Below the pieces are notes generated by a model that did no database searches, was not told the origin of the DNA, and saw only the letters and a list, made by a program, of their open reading frames with translations. Shown here piece by piece: positions 14,000-22,981 of a stretch of 64,000 nucleotides of DNA. A program made the translations under genes and the position numbers. The first letter of the stretch is position 1. Each line of letters opens with the position of its first letter. Where the stretch lies: positions 1 to 64,000 of the forward strand of contig NZ_CP048405.1 of assembly GCF_014084125.1 (NCBI RefSeq), written 5' to 3'. The DNA is from Streptacidiphilus sp. PB12-B1b. Its GTDB lineage: Bacteria > Actinomycetota > Actinomycetes > Streptomycetales > Streptomycetaceae.

Positions 14000-14797
14000 T
14001 CAGGGGCGGTCGGTGCCCGTGCTGCCGTCGCCGTCGGGGTCGATGCCGGTGATGTCGGCGTCGTCCGGGTCGAACTGCGTGTCGAGGTCCGCCTCGGACT
14101 CCTTGGCCTCGACCTCCGGGTCGAGCGGCAGGGTGCCGGTGGCGCTGGTGCCGGTGGCCGGGGCCTCCTCGGGGGCCGTGGCCGGGGTGGTGCGCGGCTG
14201 GAGCGGGGTGACCGGCGGCTCGACCAGCCAGTCCGGGTTGCTCTGCCGCTGCCACCACTTCCAGGCGGCGAGCCCGCCGGCGGTGGCGGCGCCCAGGACG
14301 CCCACGACGACCAGTCGGCGGCCCCAGCGGCCCCGGCGGGCCGAACGGGCGTGGTGGGCCTGCAGTGCCTCGATCTCGGCCACGCTGATCTGGCCGCGCA
14401 GCACCGGCAGCGCCGCCGCTCCGCGGTCCCTGGCGGCCGCCGCAGCCGCCGCCGTGGCCTGGACGGCCTCGTCCAGGGCCTGGCTGACCGCCGGGACGGT
14501 CGCCTGCCGGGCCTGCACGGCCACGGTCCTGGCGGAGCTGCCGGCCGACCTGGCGGCGTCCACCGCGCGCTCCGCCGCCTTGTTGGCGGCCTCCACGGCC
14601 GATGGCGGCACGCTGGCGCGCGCCTGCTCCCACAGCGGGACCACACGGGGGATGACCGCGCTCTCGATGTGAGGGGCCAGCCGCTGCCACGCTTCATCGG
14701 TGTAGTGCACTGCCGCGTCACGTGCACTCACGGCGTAAGGGGCAAGCTGTTCCCTGGTCTTCCCTGCGGCCTCACGGGCTGTATCGATGCGGGTCAC
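14000..14797 (-). CDS. DUF5324 family membrane-anchored protein
   Basis: The function is unknown. The 265-residue product starts MTRIDTAREAAGKTREQLAPYA from GTG 14797. Residues 1-140 are strongly Ala-rich and probably helical or coiled. One membrane helix follows a basic patch (about 165-185; RRLVVVGVLG to AAWKWW). The C-terminal 80 residues are Pro/Thr/Asp-rich. This matches DUF5324, a streptomycete family found beside the cyclophilin gene. It is divergent from the cyclophilin and convergent with tRNA-Ala. Confidence 0.83.
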   Translation of the reverse strand: MTRIDTAREAAGKTREQLAPYAVSARDAAVHYTDEAWQRLAPHIESAVIPRVVPLWEQARASVPPSAVEAANKAAERAVDAARSAGSSARTVAVQARQATVPAVSQALDEAVQATAAAAAAARDRGAAALPVLRGQISVAEIEALQAHHARSARRGRWGRRLVVVGVLGAATAGGLAAWKWWQRQSNPDWLVEPPVTPLQPRTTPATAPEEAPATGTSATGTLPLDPEVEAKESEADLDTQFDPDDADITGIDPDGDGSTGTDRP

Positions 14798-14972
14798 CAG
14801 TACCTCCTCCTCGGTGGCGTCCTTTTACTCACCTGTCCACCCAGTTGAAGATCATGCCTCCTGGAGCGTCCTCAGGCACGCTGGACGGGGCCGGGTCCGG
14901 GGCGGCGCGTGGGAGGATTCGTCCGTCAGAGGTGTACCCAGGGGTACGCAGGGACTTGCAGGAAGGCGCATC

Positions 14973-15500
<528 letters not shown>

Positions 15501-15609
15501 CGGGGAGCCGGGCCCGGCGGCGGGAATTGCCCGTGCCGGGCTTCGGCCCTGCCGCGCGTGGAACGCTAGCCTTCGGGTGTACCCCGTGAGGTGCAGAAGG
15601 CAGGCAGAC

Positions 15610-16484
15610 ATGCTCTCCGATCAGCAGGGCCCGATCGGGCCGCAGCAGCACGACGGCTACCGGCTCCCGGACTGCTACCGGCATCCCGGCCGGGAGACCG
15701 GGGTGAGCTGCTCCCGCTGCGAGCGCCCGGTGTGCCCGGAGTGCCGGGAGAACGCCTCGGTGGGCTTCCAGTGCCGCGCGTGCGTGCGCGGCGGCAGTGC
15801 CGAGGTGCGCACCGCCCGGACCGAGTTCGGCGGGCAGGTCAGCCGGGACGGCGCGCTGGTCACCAAGATCCTGATCGGGATCAATGTGGCGGTGTGGGGG
15901 CTGACGTACCTGCTGGGCAATGTCTTCGTGGACCGCTTCGTGATGCTGGGCGCGTACCCGGGCTATGCCGGCGGGGTGGTCGACGGGCAGTGGTACCGGA
16001 TGATCACCTCGGTCTTCCTGCACCAGCAGGTGCTGCACATCGCCATGAACATGTGGTCGCTGTGGGTGGTCGGCCCGGCGGTGGAGCAGATGCTCGGCCG
16101 GTGGCGCTTCCTGGGCCTGTACCTGGTGTCCGGGCTGGCCGGTTCGGCGCTGCAGCTGCTGGTGGCCCCGGGGACGCCGGCGCTGGGCGCCTCGGGGCGA
16201 TCTTCGGCCTGCTGGGCGCGCTGGTGGTGCTGCAGCGCAAGCGCGGCTACCAGCTGGGGCCGATCGTCGGGATCATCGTGGTGAACCTGGTGGCGACCTT
16301 CACCATCGCCGGCATCAGCTGGGAGGCGCACGTCGGCGGGCTGGTGGCCGGGCTGCTGCTGGGCGTGGGCCTGGCGCACGCGCCGCAGCGGAACCGGGCG
16401 CTGGTGCAGTGGGGGGCGATGGCGGCGATGCTGGCCGTGGTGGCGGTGGTCAGCCTGGTGGGGGCGGCGCAGATCCAGACCTGA
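15610..16484 (+). pseudogene. rhomboid family intramembrane serine protease, frameshifted
   Basis: Rhomboids cleave transmembrane substrates within the membrane. The ATG at 15610 opens an N-terminal zinc-ribbon-like segment (CSRCERPVCPEC, QCRAC) and then the six-helix rhomboid domain. The catalytic motif GASG, with Ser195, ends at base 16197. There the frame breaks: reading the GGGG run at 16194-16197 as five G would continue to AIFGLLGALVVLQ, the expected sequence, including the catalytic His in WEAHVGG, to a stop at 16484 (about 290 residues). As written the protein ends at 16284 after a scrambled tail. A single-base sequence error is as likely as a true pseudogene. Confidence 0.9.
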
Positions 16485-16501
16485 CCGGGCTCGGCACCCG
16501 G

Positions 16502-16679
16502 TTGTCCACAAGGGCCCCGCCGGTTTCGGCGGGGCCCTTGTGGATCTTTTTGTCTACCCGCGTCCACCTGGGTCTTCAGCTCTGATGAGGGCCTCTGTGA
16601 GCGATCTCTCCGGGCTTCTGGGCTGAAGTTATCCACAGATAGTCATGGTTTTCCCCACTGTGGATAACCATGTGGACAA
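16502..16679. promoter_or_regulatory. cluster of four perfect DnaA boxes outside oriC
   Basis: Exact consensus boxes are at 16502-16510 (TTGTCCACA, +), 16629-16637 (TTATCCACA, +), 16659-16667 (TTATCCACA, -) and 16671-16679 (TTGTCCACA, -). The last three fall within 51 bp and are arranged convergently. The cluster lies about 14 kb from oriC, in the rhomboid-crgA spacer. It could titrate DnaA or regulate nearby genes. Confidence 0.8.
16506..16551. terminator. strong terminator between rhomboid and crgA
   Basis: A perfect 17-bp inverted repeat (16506-16522 with 16527-16543, loop GTTT) is followed by ATCTTTTT. It lies between convergent genes. The left arm overlaps a DnaA box, TTGTCCACA at 16502-16510. 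Confidence 0.92.
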
Positions 16680-16723
16680 AGAACACCTGTCCGGGTCGGG
16701 CGGGGTGGTGGCGGCTTTCGCCG

Positions 16724-16975
16724 CTACTTCCACTGGGTGGAGACGCCGAAGCCGCCCGCGATGAACACGAAGCCGATGACGATGTTCCAGTTGCCGATGT
16801 GGTGGATCGGCCACGACGAGTTGGTCACGTAGTAGACGACGATCCACACCAGGCCGACCAGGAACAGTGCCAGCATCAGCGGTGCGATCCAACTGCGCCC
16901 GGAGCTGAGCTTCACCGCGGTCGCCGTGGGTGGCGGGGTGTAGTCCGACTTCTTCCGGATTCGGGACTTCGGCAC
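16724..16975 (-). CDS. crgA: cell division protein CrgA
   Basis: CrgA is a small membrane protein that interacts with FtsZ and peptidoglycan synthases and helps coordinate growth and septation in actinomycetes. The GTG at 16975, with AGGAG eight bases before it, gives 83 residues ([16 protein letters not shown]...). Two membrane helices span about residues 30-52 and 62-78; it ends [10 protein letters not shown]. Length and sequence match streptomycete CrgA. The open frame runs further upstream but has no supporting start. The 451-bp spacer up to 17426 holds promoter-like TACGCT (minus strand, 17095-17100) and TACCCT (plus, 17375-17380) elements but no gene I can see. Confidence 0.94.
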   Translation of the reverse strand: MPKSRIRKKSDYTPPPTATAVKLSSGRSWIAPLMLALFLVGLVWIVVYYVTNSSWPIHHIGNWNIVIGFVFIAGGFGVSTQWK

Positions 16976-17426
16976 GAGGAGCACTCCTGTCGATGCGCTG
17001 CGCTGCATGGCCGCAGACGGCCAGCTGAGCTGTGGGATTCCTGGGCCAGTGGCAGGCGGTCGGGCATGCCGCACACGTGTCTCCAGCGTCCGTTAGCGTA
17101 GTGGCTCGGGGAGTCTGAAGGAGATAAGGGTACGCGGCGGATTCGAAGAAAGTTCCGCAGGTTCGCTGGGATGAGCCCTTCCGTTGATGTATTCGCGTCC
17201 GATTGGCCGGTTGTCTACGGATATAGGGTATTCCCGCGCCCCGGGAGTGCGGCCGAACCGTGACGCCGGCCCTCCGCGCGCGTTAGGAGAGGGCGGGTTG
17301 GAACGACGAGCCTGAAGATCTGGTAAATCGGTAACTCGTGGCCGGACCGCGCACTCGGCGCGCGGGACTCCCCGTACCCTGGTGCGGCGGCGCCCGCAGC
17401 CTGAGGCGCCGACGGAGAGGAGCGCG

Positions 17427-17753
17427 ATGTACGGCTGGATCTGGGGGCGGCTCCCCGGTAACACGCTGGTCCGCGCCCTGCTCGCGCTGCTGCTCTTCGC
17501 CCTGGTCGTGGGCGTCCTGTTCACCTGGGTCTTCCCGTGGGCGGAGCCGCTGCTTCCGTTCAATGACGTCACCGTGAACGGCACCTCCGGCAGCAGCGTC
17601 CAGCCCTCCGGAGCGCCCGCCGCCCCCTCCACCGCCCCCTCCACCGCGCCGTCCGCGCGACCGTCGGCGGGGGCGAAGTCCTCGGCGCCCACGCTCAACG
17701 GAGCGGCCCTGCCCACCTATGTGCCCCTCGCCCCGACCGGAGTCACTGCCTGA
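17427..17753 (+). CDS. small single-pass membrane protein, Ser/Pro-rich
   Basis: I do not recognise a named family. The 108-residue product from ATG 17427 has one membrane helix (about residues 14-38, VRALLALLLFALVVGVLFTW) and an extracytoplasmic tail rich in Ser, Ala, Pro and Thr. A similar small protein lies between crgA and pabA in S. coelicolor. Its TGA shares a base with the ATG of the next gene (TGATG), so translational coupling with the glutaminase is likely. Confidence 0.75.
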   Translation: MYGWIWGRLPGNTLVRALLALLLFALVVGVLFTWVFPWAEPLLPFNDVTVNGTSGSSVQPSGAPAAPSTAPSTAPSARPSAGAKSSAPTLNGAALPTYVPLAPTGVTA

Positions 17754-18394
17754 TGAGCGCGCGCATCCTCGTCGTCGACAACTACGACAGCTTCGTCTTC
17801 AACCTGGTCCAGTACCTCTACCAGCTCGGCGCGGTCTGCGAGGTGGTCCGCAACGACGAGATCACCGCGGAGTCGGTGACCGCCGCCGACTACGACGGCG
17901 TGCTGCTCTCCCCCGGCCCCGGGACGCCCGAGGAGGCCGGGATCTGCGTCGAGATGGTGCACCACTGCGCCGGGATCGGGCTGCCGGTCTTCGGGGTCTG
18001 CCTGGGCCTGCAGTCGATCGCCGTCGCCTACGGCGCGGTCGTCGACCGCGCCCCGGAGCTGCTGCACGGCAAGACCTCCGAGGTGCTGCACGAGGACGGC
18101 GGGGTCTTCGCCGGGCTGCCCTCGCCGCTGACCGCCACCCGCTACCACTCGCTCGCGGTCGAGCGCGACACCGTCCCGGCCGAGCTGGCGCTCACCGCCT
18201 GGACCGACTCCGGCGTGGTCATGGGCCTGCGCCACCGCGACCTGCCGGTGGAGGGCGTGCAGTTCCACCCCGAGTCCGTGCTCACCGAGGGCGGCCACCG
18301 GATGCTCGCCAACTGGCTCGCGGAGTGCGGCGACGCGGGCGCGGTCGCCCGCTCGGCCGGCCTGGCGCCGGTGATCGGACGGGTCACCGCATGA
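17753..18394 (+). CDS. pabA: anthranilate/aminodeoxychorismate synthase glutaminase component
   Basis: A class I glutamine amidotransferase that supplies ammonia to chorismate-using enzymes making p-aminobenzoate (folate) or anthranilate (tryptophan). It has 213 residues; the nucleophile is C83 in GVCLG, and the His-Glu pair is in GVQFHPESVLTEGG near the C-terminus. The N-terminal motif ILVVDNYDSFVFNLVQYL is typical. It overlaps the upstream gene by one base and the downstream sortase by four (ATGA). No synthase large subunit is nearby, so PabA and TrpG roles cannot be separated; one protein may serve both. Confidence 0.92.
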   Translation: MSARILVVDNYDSFVFNLVQYLYQLGAVCEVVRNDEITAESVTAADYDGVLLSPGPGTPEEAGICVEMVHHCAGIGLPVFGVCLGLQSIAVAYGAVVDRAPELLHGKTSEVLHEDGGVFAGLPSPLTATRYHSLAVERDTVPAELALTAWTDSGVVMGLRHRDLPVEGVQFHPESVLTEGGHRMLANWLAECGDAGAVARSAGLAPVIGRVTA

Positions 18395-19350
18395 CCGCAC
18401 TGCGGCCGGAGCGCGGGGACGGCGGCCAGCCGCCGCCGGAACCGGACGGGTACGGTCGGCCGCCGCAGGCCGCGGACAGCTCGGACACGCTGGCGCTGCG
18501 GCTCCCGCCGCTCCCGGACGCCTCCCCGTACGCCTACGCCCCCGCGGGGGCCGGTGCCGCCCCCGGCGGGCCCGAGGGCGGCGGCCGGGCGGCCCGGCGC
18601 CGCGCCGAGCAGCAGAGCCGCCGGCGCGGTGGGCGCCCCCCGCGGCAGCCCCGGCCCAAGGAGCCGCTGGGGATCGTCGTGGTGCGCACCCTGGGGGAGC
18701 TGTTCATCACCCTCGGCGTGGTGATGTTCCTGTTCGTGGCGTACCAGCTGTGGTGGACCAACGTGACCGCCGACGCCTACGCCAGCGGCGCCAAGCACAA
18801 GCTGGAGTCCCAGTGGGGGACGGACGGCGCCTCGACCCACCCGGCCTACCCGGACTCCATAGCCTTCGGGACCAGGTTCGCCATCATCTACATCCCCAAG
18901 CTGGATGTGGAGACGCCGATCGCCGAGGGCACCGACAAGACCAGCATCCTGGACAACGGCCTGGTCGGGCACTACACCGGCGACCAGGAGACCGCGTTCC
19001 CCTGGGACGCCTCGGGCAACTTCGCGCTGGCCGGGCACCGCAACACCCACGGGGAGCCGTTCCGGTACATCAACAAGCTGGTGCCGGGCGACCAGGTCAT
19101 CGTCGAGACCGCCTACGACTACTACACCTACACGGTGACCAGCACGCTCGCGCAGACCTCGCCCACCAACGTCAGCGTGATCGCGCCGGTTCCCCCGCAG
19201 TCCGGCTTCACCAAGCCGGGCCGCTACATCACGCTGACGACCTGCACCCCGGAGTTCACCTCCACCTACCGGATGGCGGTCTGGGGCAAGCTCACCCAGG
19301 ACCTGCCGAAGAGTTCCGGCAAGAAGCCGCCGGCGCTGCTGAACGGCTGA
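18391..19350 (+). CDS. srtE1: class E sortase
   Basis: Class E sortases anchor surface proteins, such as chaplins in Streptomyces, to peptidoglycan at LAXTG-type signals. Start ATG 18391 overlaps the pabA stop. The 319 residues comprise a disordered, Pro/Arg-rich cytoplasmic region (1-95), one membrane helix (about 100-120) and the sortase domain. Catalytic residues are H216 (AGHRNTHG), C285 (TLTTCTPEF) and R294 (YRMAVWG). The S. coelicolor locus holds the same pair (SrtE1, SrtE2) at this site. Confidence 0.93.
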   Translation: MTALRPERGDGGQPPPEPDGYGRPPQAADSSDTLALRLPPLPDASPYAYAPAGAGAAPGGPEGGGRAARRRAEQQSRRRGGRPPRQPRPKEPLGIVVVRTLGELFITLGVVMFLFVAYQLWWTNVTADAYASGAKHKLESQWGTDGASTHPAYPDSIAFGTRFAIIYIPKLDVETPIAEGTDKTSILDNGLVGHYTGDQETAFPWDASGNFALAGHRNTHGEPFRYINKLVPGDQVIVETAYDYYTYTVTSTLAQTSPTNVSVIAPVPPQSGFTKPGRYITLTTCTPEFTSTYRMAVWGKLTQDLPKSSGKKPPALLNG

Positions 19351-19404
19351 CCGGGCGGACGCCTCCCCGGTGGTGCGGGCAACCACCGAGGAGAGCTGCC
19401 GCCC

Positions 19405-20142
19405 ATGCCGTCGTCCCCCCTCCCGCCGCCGCCGGTCCGGCTGCGGTCCCCCTCGCCGCTGCAACGGGCCCTGGGCCTGCTGGGCGAGCTGATGATCACC
19501 GCCGGTGTGCTGCTGGGGCTGTTCGTCGCGTACTCGCTGTGGTGGACCGACGTGCTCGCCGACCGGCGCGCGGACGCGGACGCGGCGCGGGTCCGGCAGT
19601 CCTGGAGCGCCTCCGGGCCGACCCCCGGCCCGGCCGCCCCGGCCGCGGCCTACCGGGCCGGGGACGGCCTGGGCTTCCTGCACGTGCCCCGGCTGGGCCG
19701 GGGCTACCAGGTGCTGATCAAGATGGGCACCGACCCGGACGTCCTCGACGAGGGCGTGGCCGGGGTGTACGCCGCGCCCTACCCCGCCGCCATGCCCTGG
19801 GCCGCGAGCGGCAACTTCGCGCTGGCGGCGCACCGGGACGGGCACGGGGCGAAGTTCCACGACCTGCCCGAGCTGCGGCGCGGCGACAAGGTCGTGGTGG
19901 AGACCCGGGACACCTGGTACGTCTACACGGTCGACCGGACGCTGGAGCAGACCTCCAAGTACGACGTGGACGTCACCGCCGCCGTCCCGGCCGAGTCCGG
20001 CTACACTCGGCCCGGGCGCTACCTGACGCTGACCACCTGCACGCCGGTCTACACCTCGCGCTACCGGATGGCGGTCTGGGCCTCGCTGACCCGTACCGCC
20101 CCGGTGGACCGGGCCCGCGACCTGCCGCCGGAGCTGCGCTGA
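19405..20142 (+). CDS. srtE2: class E sortase, second copy
   Basis: A second class E sortase, 245 residues, 54 bp after the first and co-directional. It has a much shorter cytoplasmic N-terminus (about 25 residues), a membrane helix at about 30-52, and catalytic residues H143 (LAAHRDGHG), C212 (TLTTCTPVY) and R221 (YRMAVWA). Start ATG 19405 follows a GAGGAGAG element. It probably arose by duplication and may share or divide substrates with its neighbour. It is convergent with the following minus-strand gene. Confidence 0.93.
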   Translation: MPSSPLPPPPVRLRSPSPLQRALGLLGELMITAGVLLGLFVAYSLWWTDVLADRRADADAARVRQSWSASGPTPGPAAPAAAYRAGDGLGFLHVPRLGRGYQVLIKMGTDPDVLDEGVAGVYAAPYPAAMPWAASGNFALAAHRDGHGAKFHDLPELRRGDKVVVETRDTWYVYTVDRTLEQTSKYDVDVTAAVPAESGYTRPGRYLTLTTCTPVYTSRYRMAVWASLTRTAPVDRARDLPPELR

Positions 20143-20160
20143 CCGGCGCCCTGGCGGGCC

Positions 20161-20607
20161 TCAGGAGGCCAGCCCGCCCAGGGCGGTGACCTTGTCGATC
20201 CGCAGCCGCACCAGCAGCTCCCCCGGGACGCCGTTGCGCTCGCCGTAGGCCTCCGCGCGGCGCTCGCCGACGTAGCGGGCGGCGATCCGCGTCGCCCAGG
20301 CGCGGACCTCGGGCAGCTCCTCGCTGACCGTGGCCGCGCCCTCGACCAGGACGAAGGCGAACGGCGGCCGCTCGTCGTCCACGCACAGGGCCGCCCGGCC
20401 GTCGCGGAGCAGCGAGCTGCCCTTGACGGTGGTGCGGCCGGTGTTGAAGACCACGTCCTCGCCGTCCAGCAGGAACCAGATGGGGGCGACGTGCGGGCGT
20501 CCGTCGGCGCGGGTGGTCGCCAGCTTGCCGGTGCGGGTGCCCTCGCTGAGGAACGCCCGCCACTGTGTCTCGTTCATCGGAATGGCCATATCCACATGAT
20601 CGGCCAC
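20161..20607 (-). CDS. PPOX-class flavin/F420-dependent oxidoreductase
   Basis: The 148-residue product belongs to the pyridoxamine 5'-phosphate oxidase-like split-barrel superfamily (TGKLATTRADGRPHVAPIWFLLDGEDVVFNTGRTTVKGSSLLRDGRAALCVDDERPP, quoted in part: key patch GRPHVAPIWF). Members use F420 or FMN to reduce small molecules; the substrate here is unknown. Two starts are possible: 20607 and ATG 20589 (MAIPMNETQW), the second closer to relatives. It lies behind the pknB terminator on the same strand. Confidence 0.82.
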   Translation of the reverse strand: MADHVDMAIPMNETQWRAFLSEGTRTGKLATTRADGRPHVAPIWFLLDGEDVVFNTGRTTVKGSSLLRDGRAALCVDDERPPFAFVLVEGAATVSEELPEVRAWATRIAARYVGERRAEAYGERNGVPGELLVRLRIDKVTALGGLAS

Positions 20608-20632
20608 CCGGGCGCGGTCCGCCCGGCAACGG

Positions 20633-20672
20633 CCGAGGGGCCGCGGACGCCGGTGCGTCCGCGACCCCTCGG
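20633..20672 (-). terminator. terminator downstream of pknB
   Basis: An 18-bp inverted repeat with one mismatch (20633-20650 with 20655-20672, loop CGGT) lies just beyond the reconstructed pknB stop at 20731. Confidence 0.8.
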
Positions 20673-20730
20673 GGTGGTGCTGTGGTGCCGTGCTCCCGTG
20701 GTGCTCAGGGGGCGTCCGGTGCGGGCGCGG

Positions 20731-22793
20731 TCAGTCGCCGTTCCCGCCGTTGCCGTTGCCACCGTTGCCGTTGCCGTTGCCGCCGCCGAAGCCGCCGCCG
20801 ACGAAGCCGTCCCCGGTCTGCCCGGTCTGGCCGCCGGTCTGGCCCTGGTCGCCGCCGTCAGTGGTGCCGGTGGTGCCGGACGCCCCCCCGAAGGGTTTGT
20901 GCTGGTGCTCGCTCCCGGGCTGGGGCTGTCCGGGGCGGCCGGGTTCACCACGAGGTTGATCGTGGAGCCGGCCGGGATCTGCTGGCCGCCCTGGGTGATC
21001 GCGGTGCCGTTGTAGGTCTCCGAGATGACCGCGCCGGCCAGGTAGTTGCTGTTGAAGCTGGAGCTGACCGAGGTGGCCACGTGGAAGCCCTGGCCGGAGA
21101 GCTGGCTCTGGGCCGAGTCGGCGGGCTGGCCGACCACGAAGTCCACCTGGACCTGCTGCTGGCCGGAGGAGACCACCAGGTTCACCGTCGCGCCGGTGGG
21201 CTGCTGCGAGTTGCCCGGCAGGCTCTGGCTGATGATCGAGCCGTTGGGCACCGAGGACGAGCTCTGGGTGGTGGTCGAGCCCAGGGTGAAGCCCGCCGCG
21301 TTGATCTGGTTGGTGGCGTTCTGCAGGGTCTGGCCGACGACGCTGGGCATCTGCTTGGTCGGCGCGCCGGTGCTCAGGTGGACGGTGATCACGCCGCCGT
21401 TGGCCATGGAGGCCCCGGCCGCGGGCGACTGGCTGCAGACGTCGCCCTTGCTGGCGGTGTCGGTGCTGCAGGCCACCGGTGCGCCCTGGACCACCTTGAG
21501 GTTGCCCGGGACGTTGCCGACGGCGGTCTGCGCGCCGGTCCAGCTCTGGCCGATCAGCTGCGGCGCGGTGGCGCCGTTGTTGACCGGGGTGCCGAACACC
21601 GACTTGGTGACGAAGTACGCGCCGGTCAGCACCAGGATGGCGGCGATCACCAGCACCACCCAGGACATGCTGCGGTTCCGGCCGCCGCCGCCTCCCGCGC
21701 CGCGGCGCCGGTCGCCCCGGCCGCCGTACTCCTGGCCGTCGTCGTAGCCGCTGTCGGCGTAGCCGTCGCCGCCGGCGTCGTAGCCCTGGCCGACGCCGGG
21801 CAGCAGGCTGGTCTGGCCGTAGCCGCCGGCCTGCTGCGGCATGGCGGTGGTGCGGCCGTACGGATCGGGCTGGGCGCCGTACACCTGCGTCTGCTGGTCG
21901 TAGCCGCCCATGGCGCCCGCGCCGTAGGCGACGGTCTGCGCCGCGGCGACCGGCAGGCCGTCCAGGGCCCGCTCGATGTCGGCGCGCATCTCGTCGGCGC
22001 TCTGGTAGCGGTAGTCGCGGTCCTTGGCCAGGGCCTTCAGCACGATCGCGTCGTACTCGGGCCGCAGCTCGGGGTCGTACGTGGACGGCGGCTGGGGCTC
22101 CTCGCGGACGTGCTGGTAGGCCACCGCGACCGGGGAGTCGCCGATGAACGGCGGCCGGACGGTGAACAGCTCGTACAGCAGGCAGCCGGTGGAGTAGAGG
22201 TCGGACCGGGCGTCCACCTGCTCGCCCTTGGCCTGCTCGGGCGAGAGGTACTGGGCGGTGCCGATGACCGCGGCGGTCTGGGTCATGGTCATGCCGGCGT
22301 CGCCCATGGCGCGGGCGATGCCGAAGTCCATCACCTTGACCGTGCCGTTGCGGGTCAGCATGACGTTGGCCGGCTTGATGTCCCGGTGGACGATGCCGTT
22401 GCGGTGCGAGTACTCCAGCGCCTGCAGGATGCCGGTGGTCATCTCCAGGGCGCGCTCGGGCAGCAGCCGCCGCCCGGAGTGCAGCAGCTCGCGCAGGGTG
22501 GAGCCGTCGACGTACTCCATCACGATGTACGGGATGGAGACGCCGTCGATGTAGTCCTCACCGGTGTCGTACACGGCGACGATCGAGGGGTGGTTCAGCG
22601 AAGCCGCAGACTGGGCCTCGCGGCGGAATCGGGCCTGGAACGACGGGTCGCGGGCCATGTCGGCCCGCAGCGTCTTCACAGCGACGGCGCGTCCGAGCCG
22701 GATGTCGTGGCCGAGGTAGACCTCTGCCATGCCGCCGCGCCCCAGGACGCCGCCCAGCTCGTACCGGCCGCCGAGGCGACGCGGTTCTTCCAT
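20731..22793 (-). CDS. pknB: Ser/Thr protein kinase PknB with PASTA domains (C-terminal frameshift)
   Basis: A membrane kinase that senses muropeptides or lipid II and controls growth. From ATG 22793: kinase domain 10-280 with glycine loop GRGGMAEV, K40, HRDIKP (D138) and DFG (156-158); Tyr/Gly-rich linker; membrane helix about 376-398; three PASTA repeats about 405-620. As written the frame runs on to 20574 with an atypical Pro/Ala/Arg tail overlapping the next gene. If the C7 run at 20883-20889 had eight bases, the frame would give a Gly/Asn/Thr-rich tail ending at the TGA at 20731, as in other streptomycete PknBs. One missing base is therefore likely. Confidence 0.9.
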
Positions 22794-22981
22794 GGTTCCA
22801 ACCCTCTCCCTCGCCGGTGCCGAGGTTGATCTGTCGGGCCTGCAGTGGACTGCGGAAGCACCGGTGGGCACACCGCTGCTTGCGGATACGCTACCGGCCG
22901 CGTGGCGGCTTCACGTCCCGGTGGCCTACTTGATATGAGAACGGAATGTGGCGGTCATGGCGGTCGGGGCGGCTGCCCCGC

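Noticed and set aside
20574-20730. Literal C-terminal extension of PknB overlapping the PPOX gene
   Set aside because: The Arg/Pro tail is out of frame with the expected Gly/Asn-rich end and runs through the terminator; a one-base error at 20883-20889 explains it.
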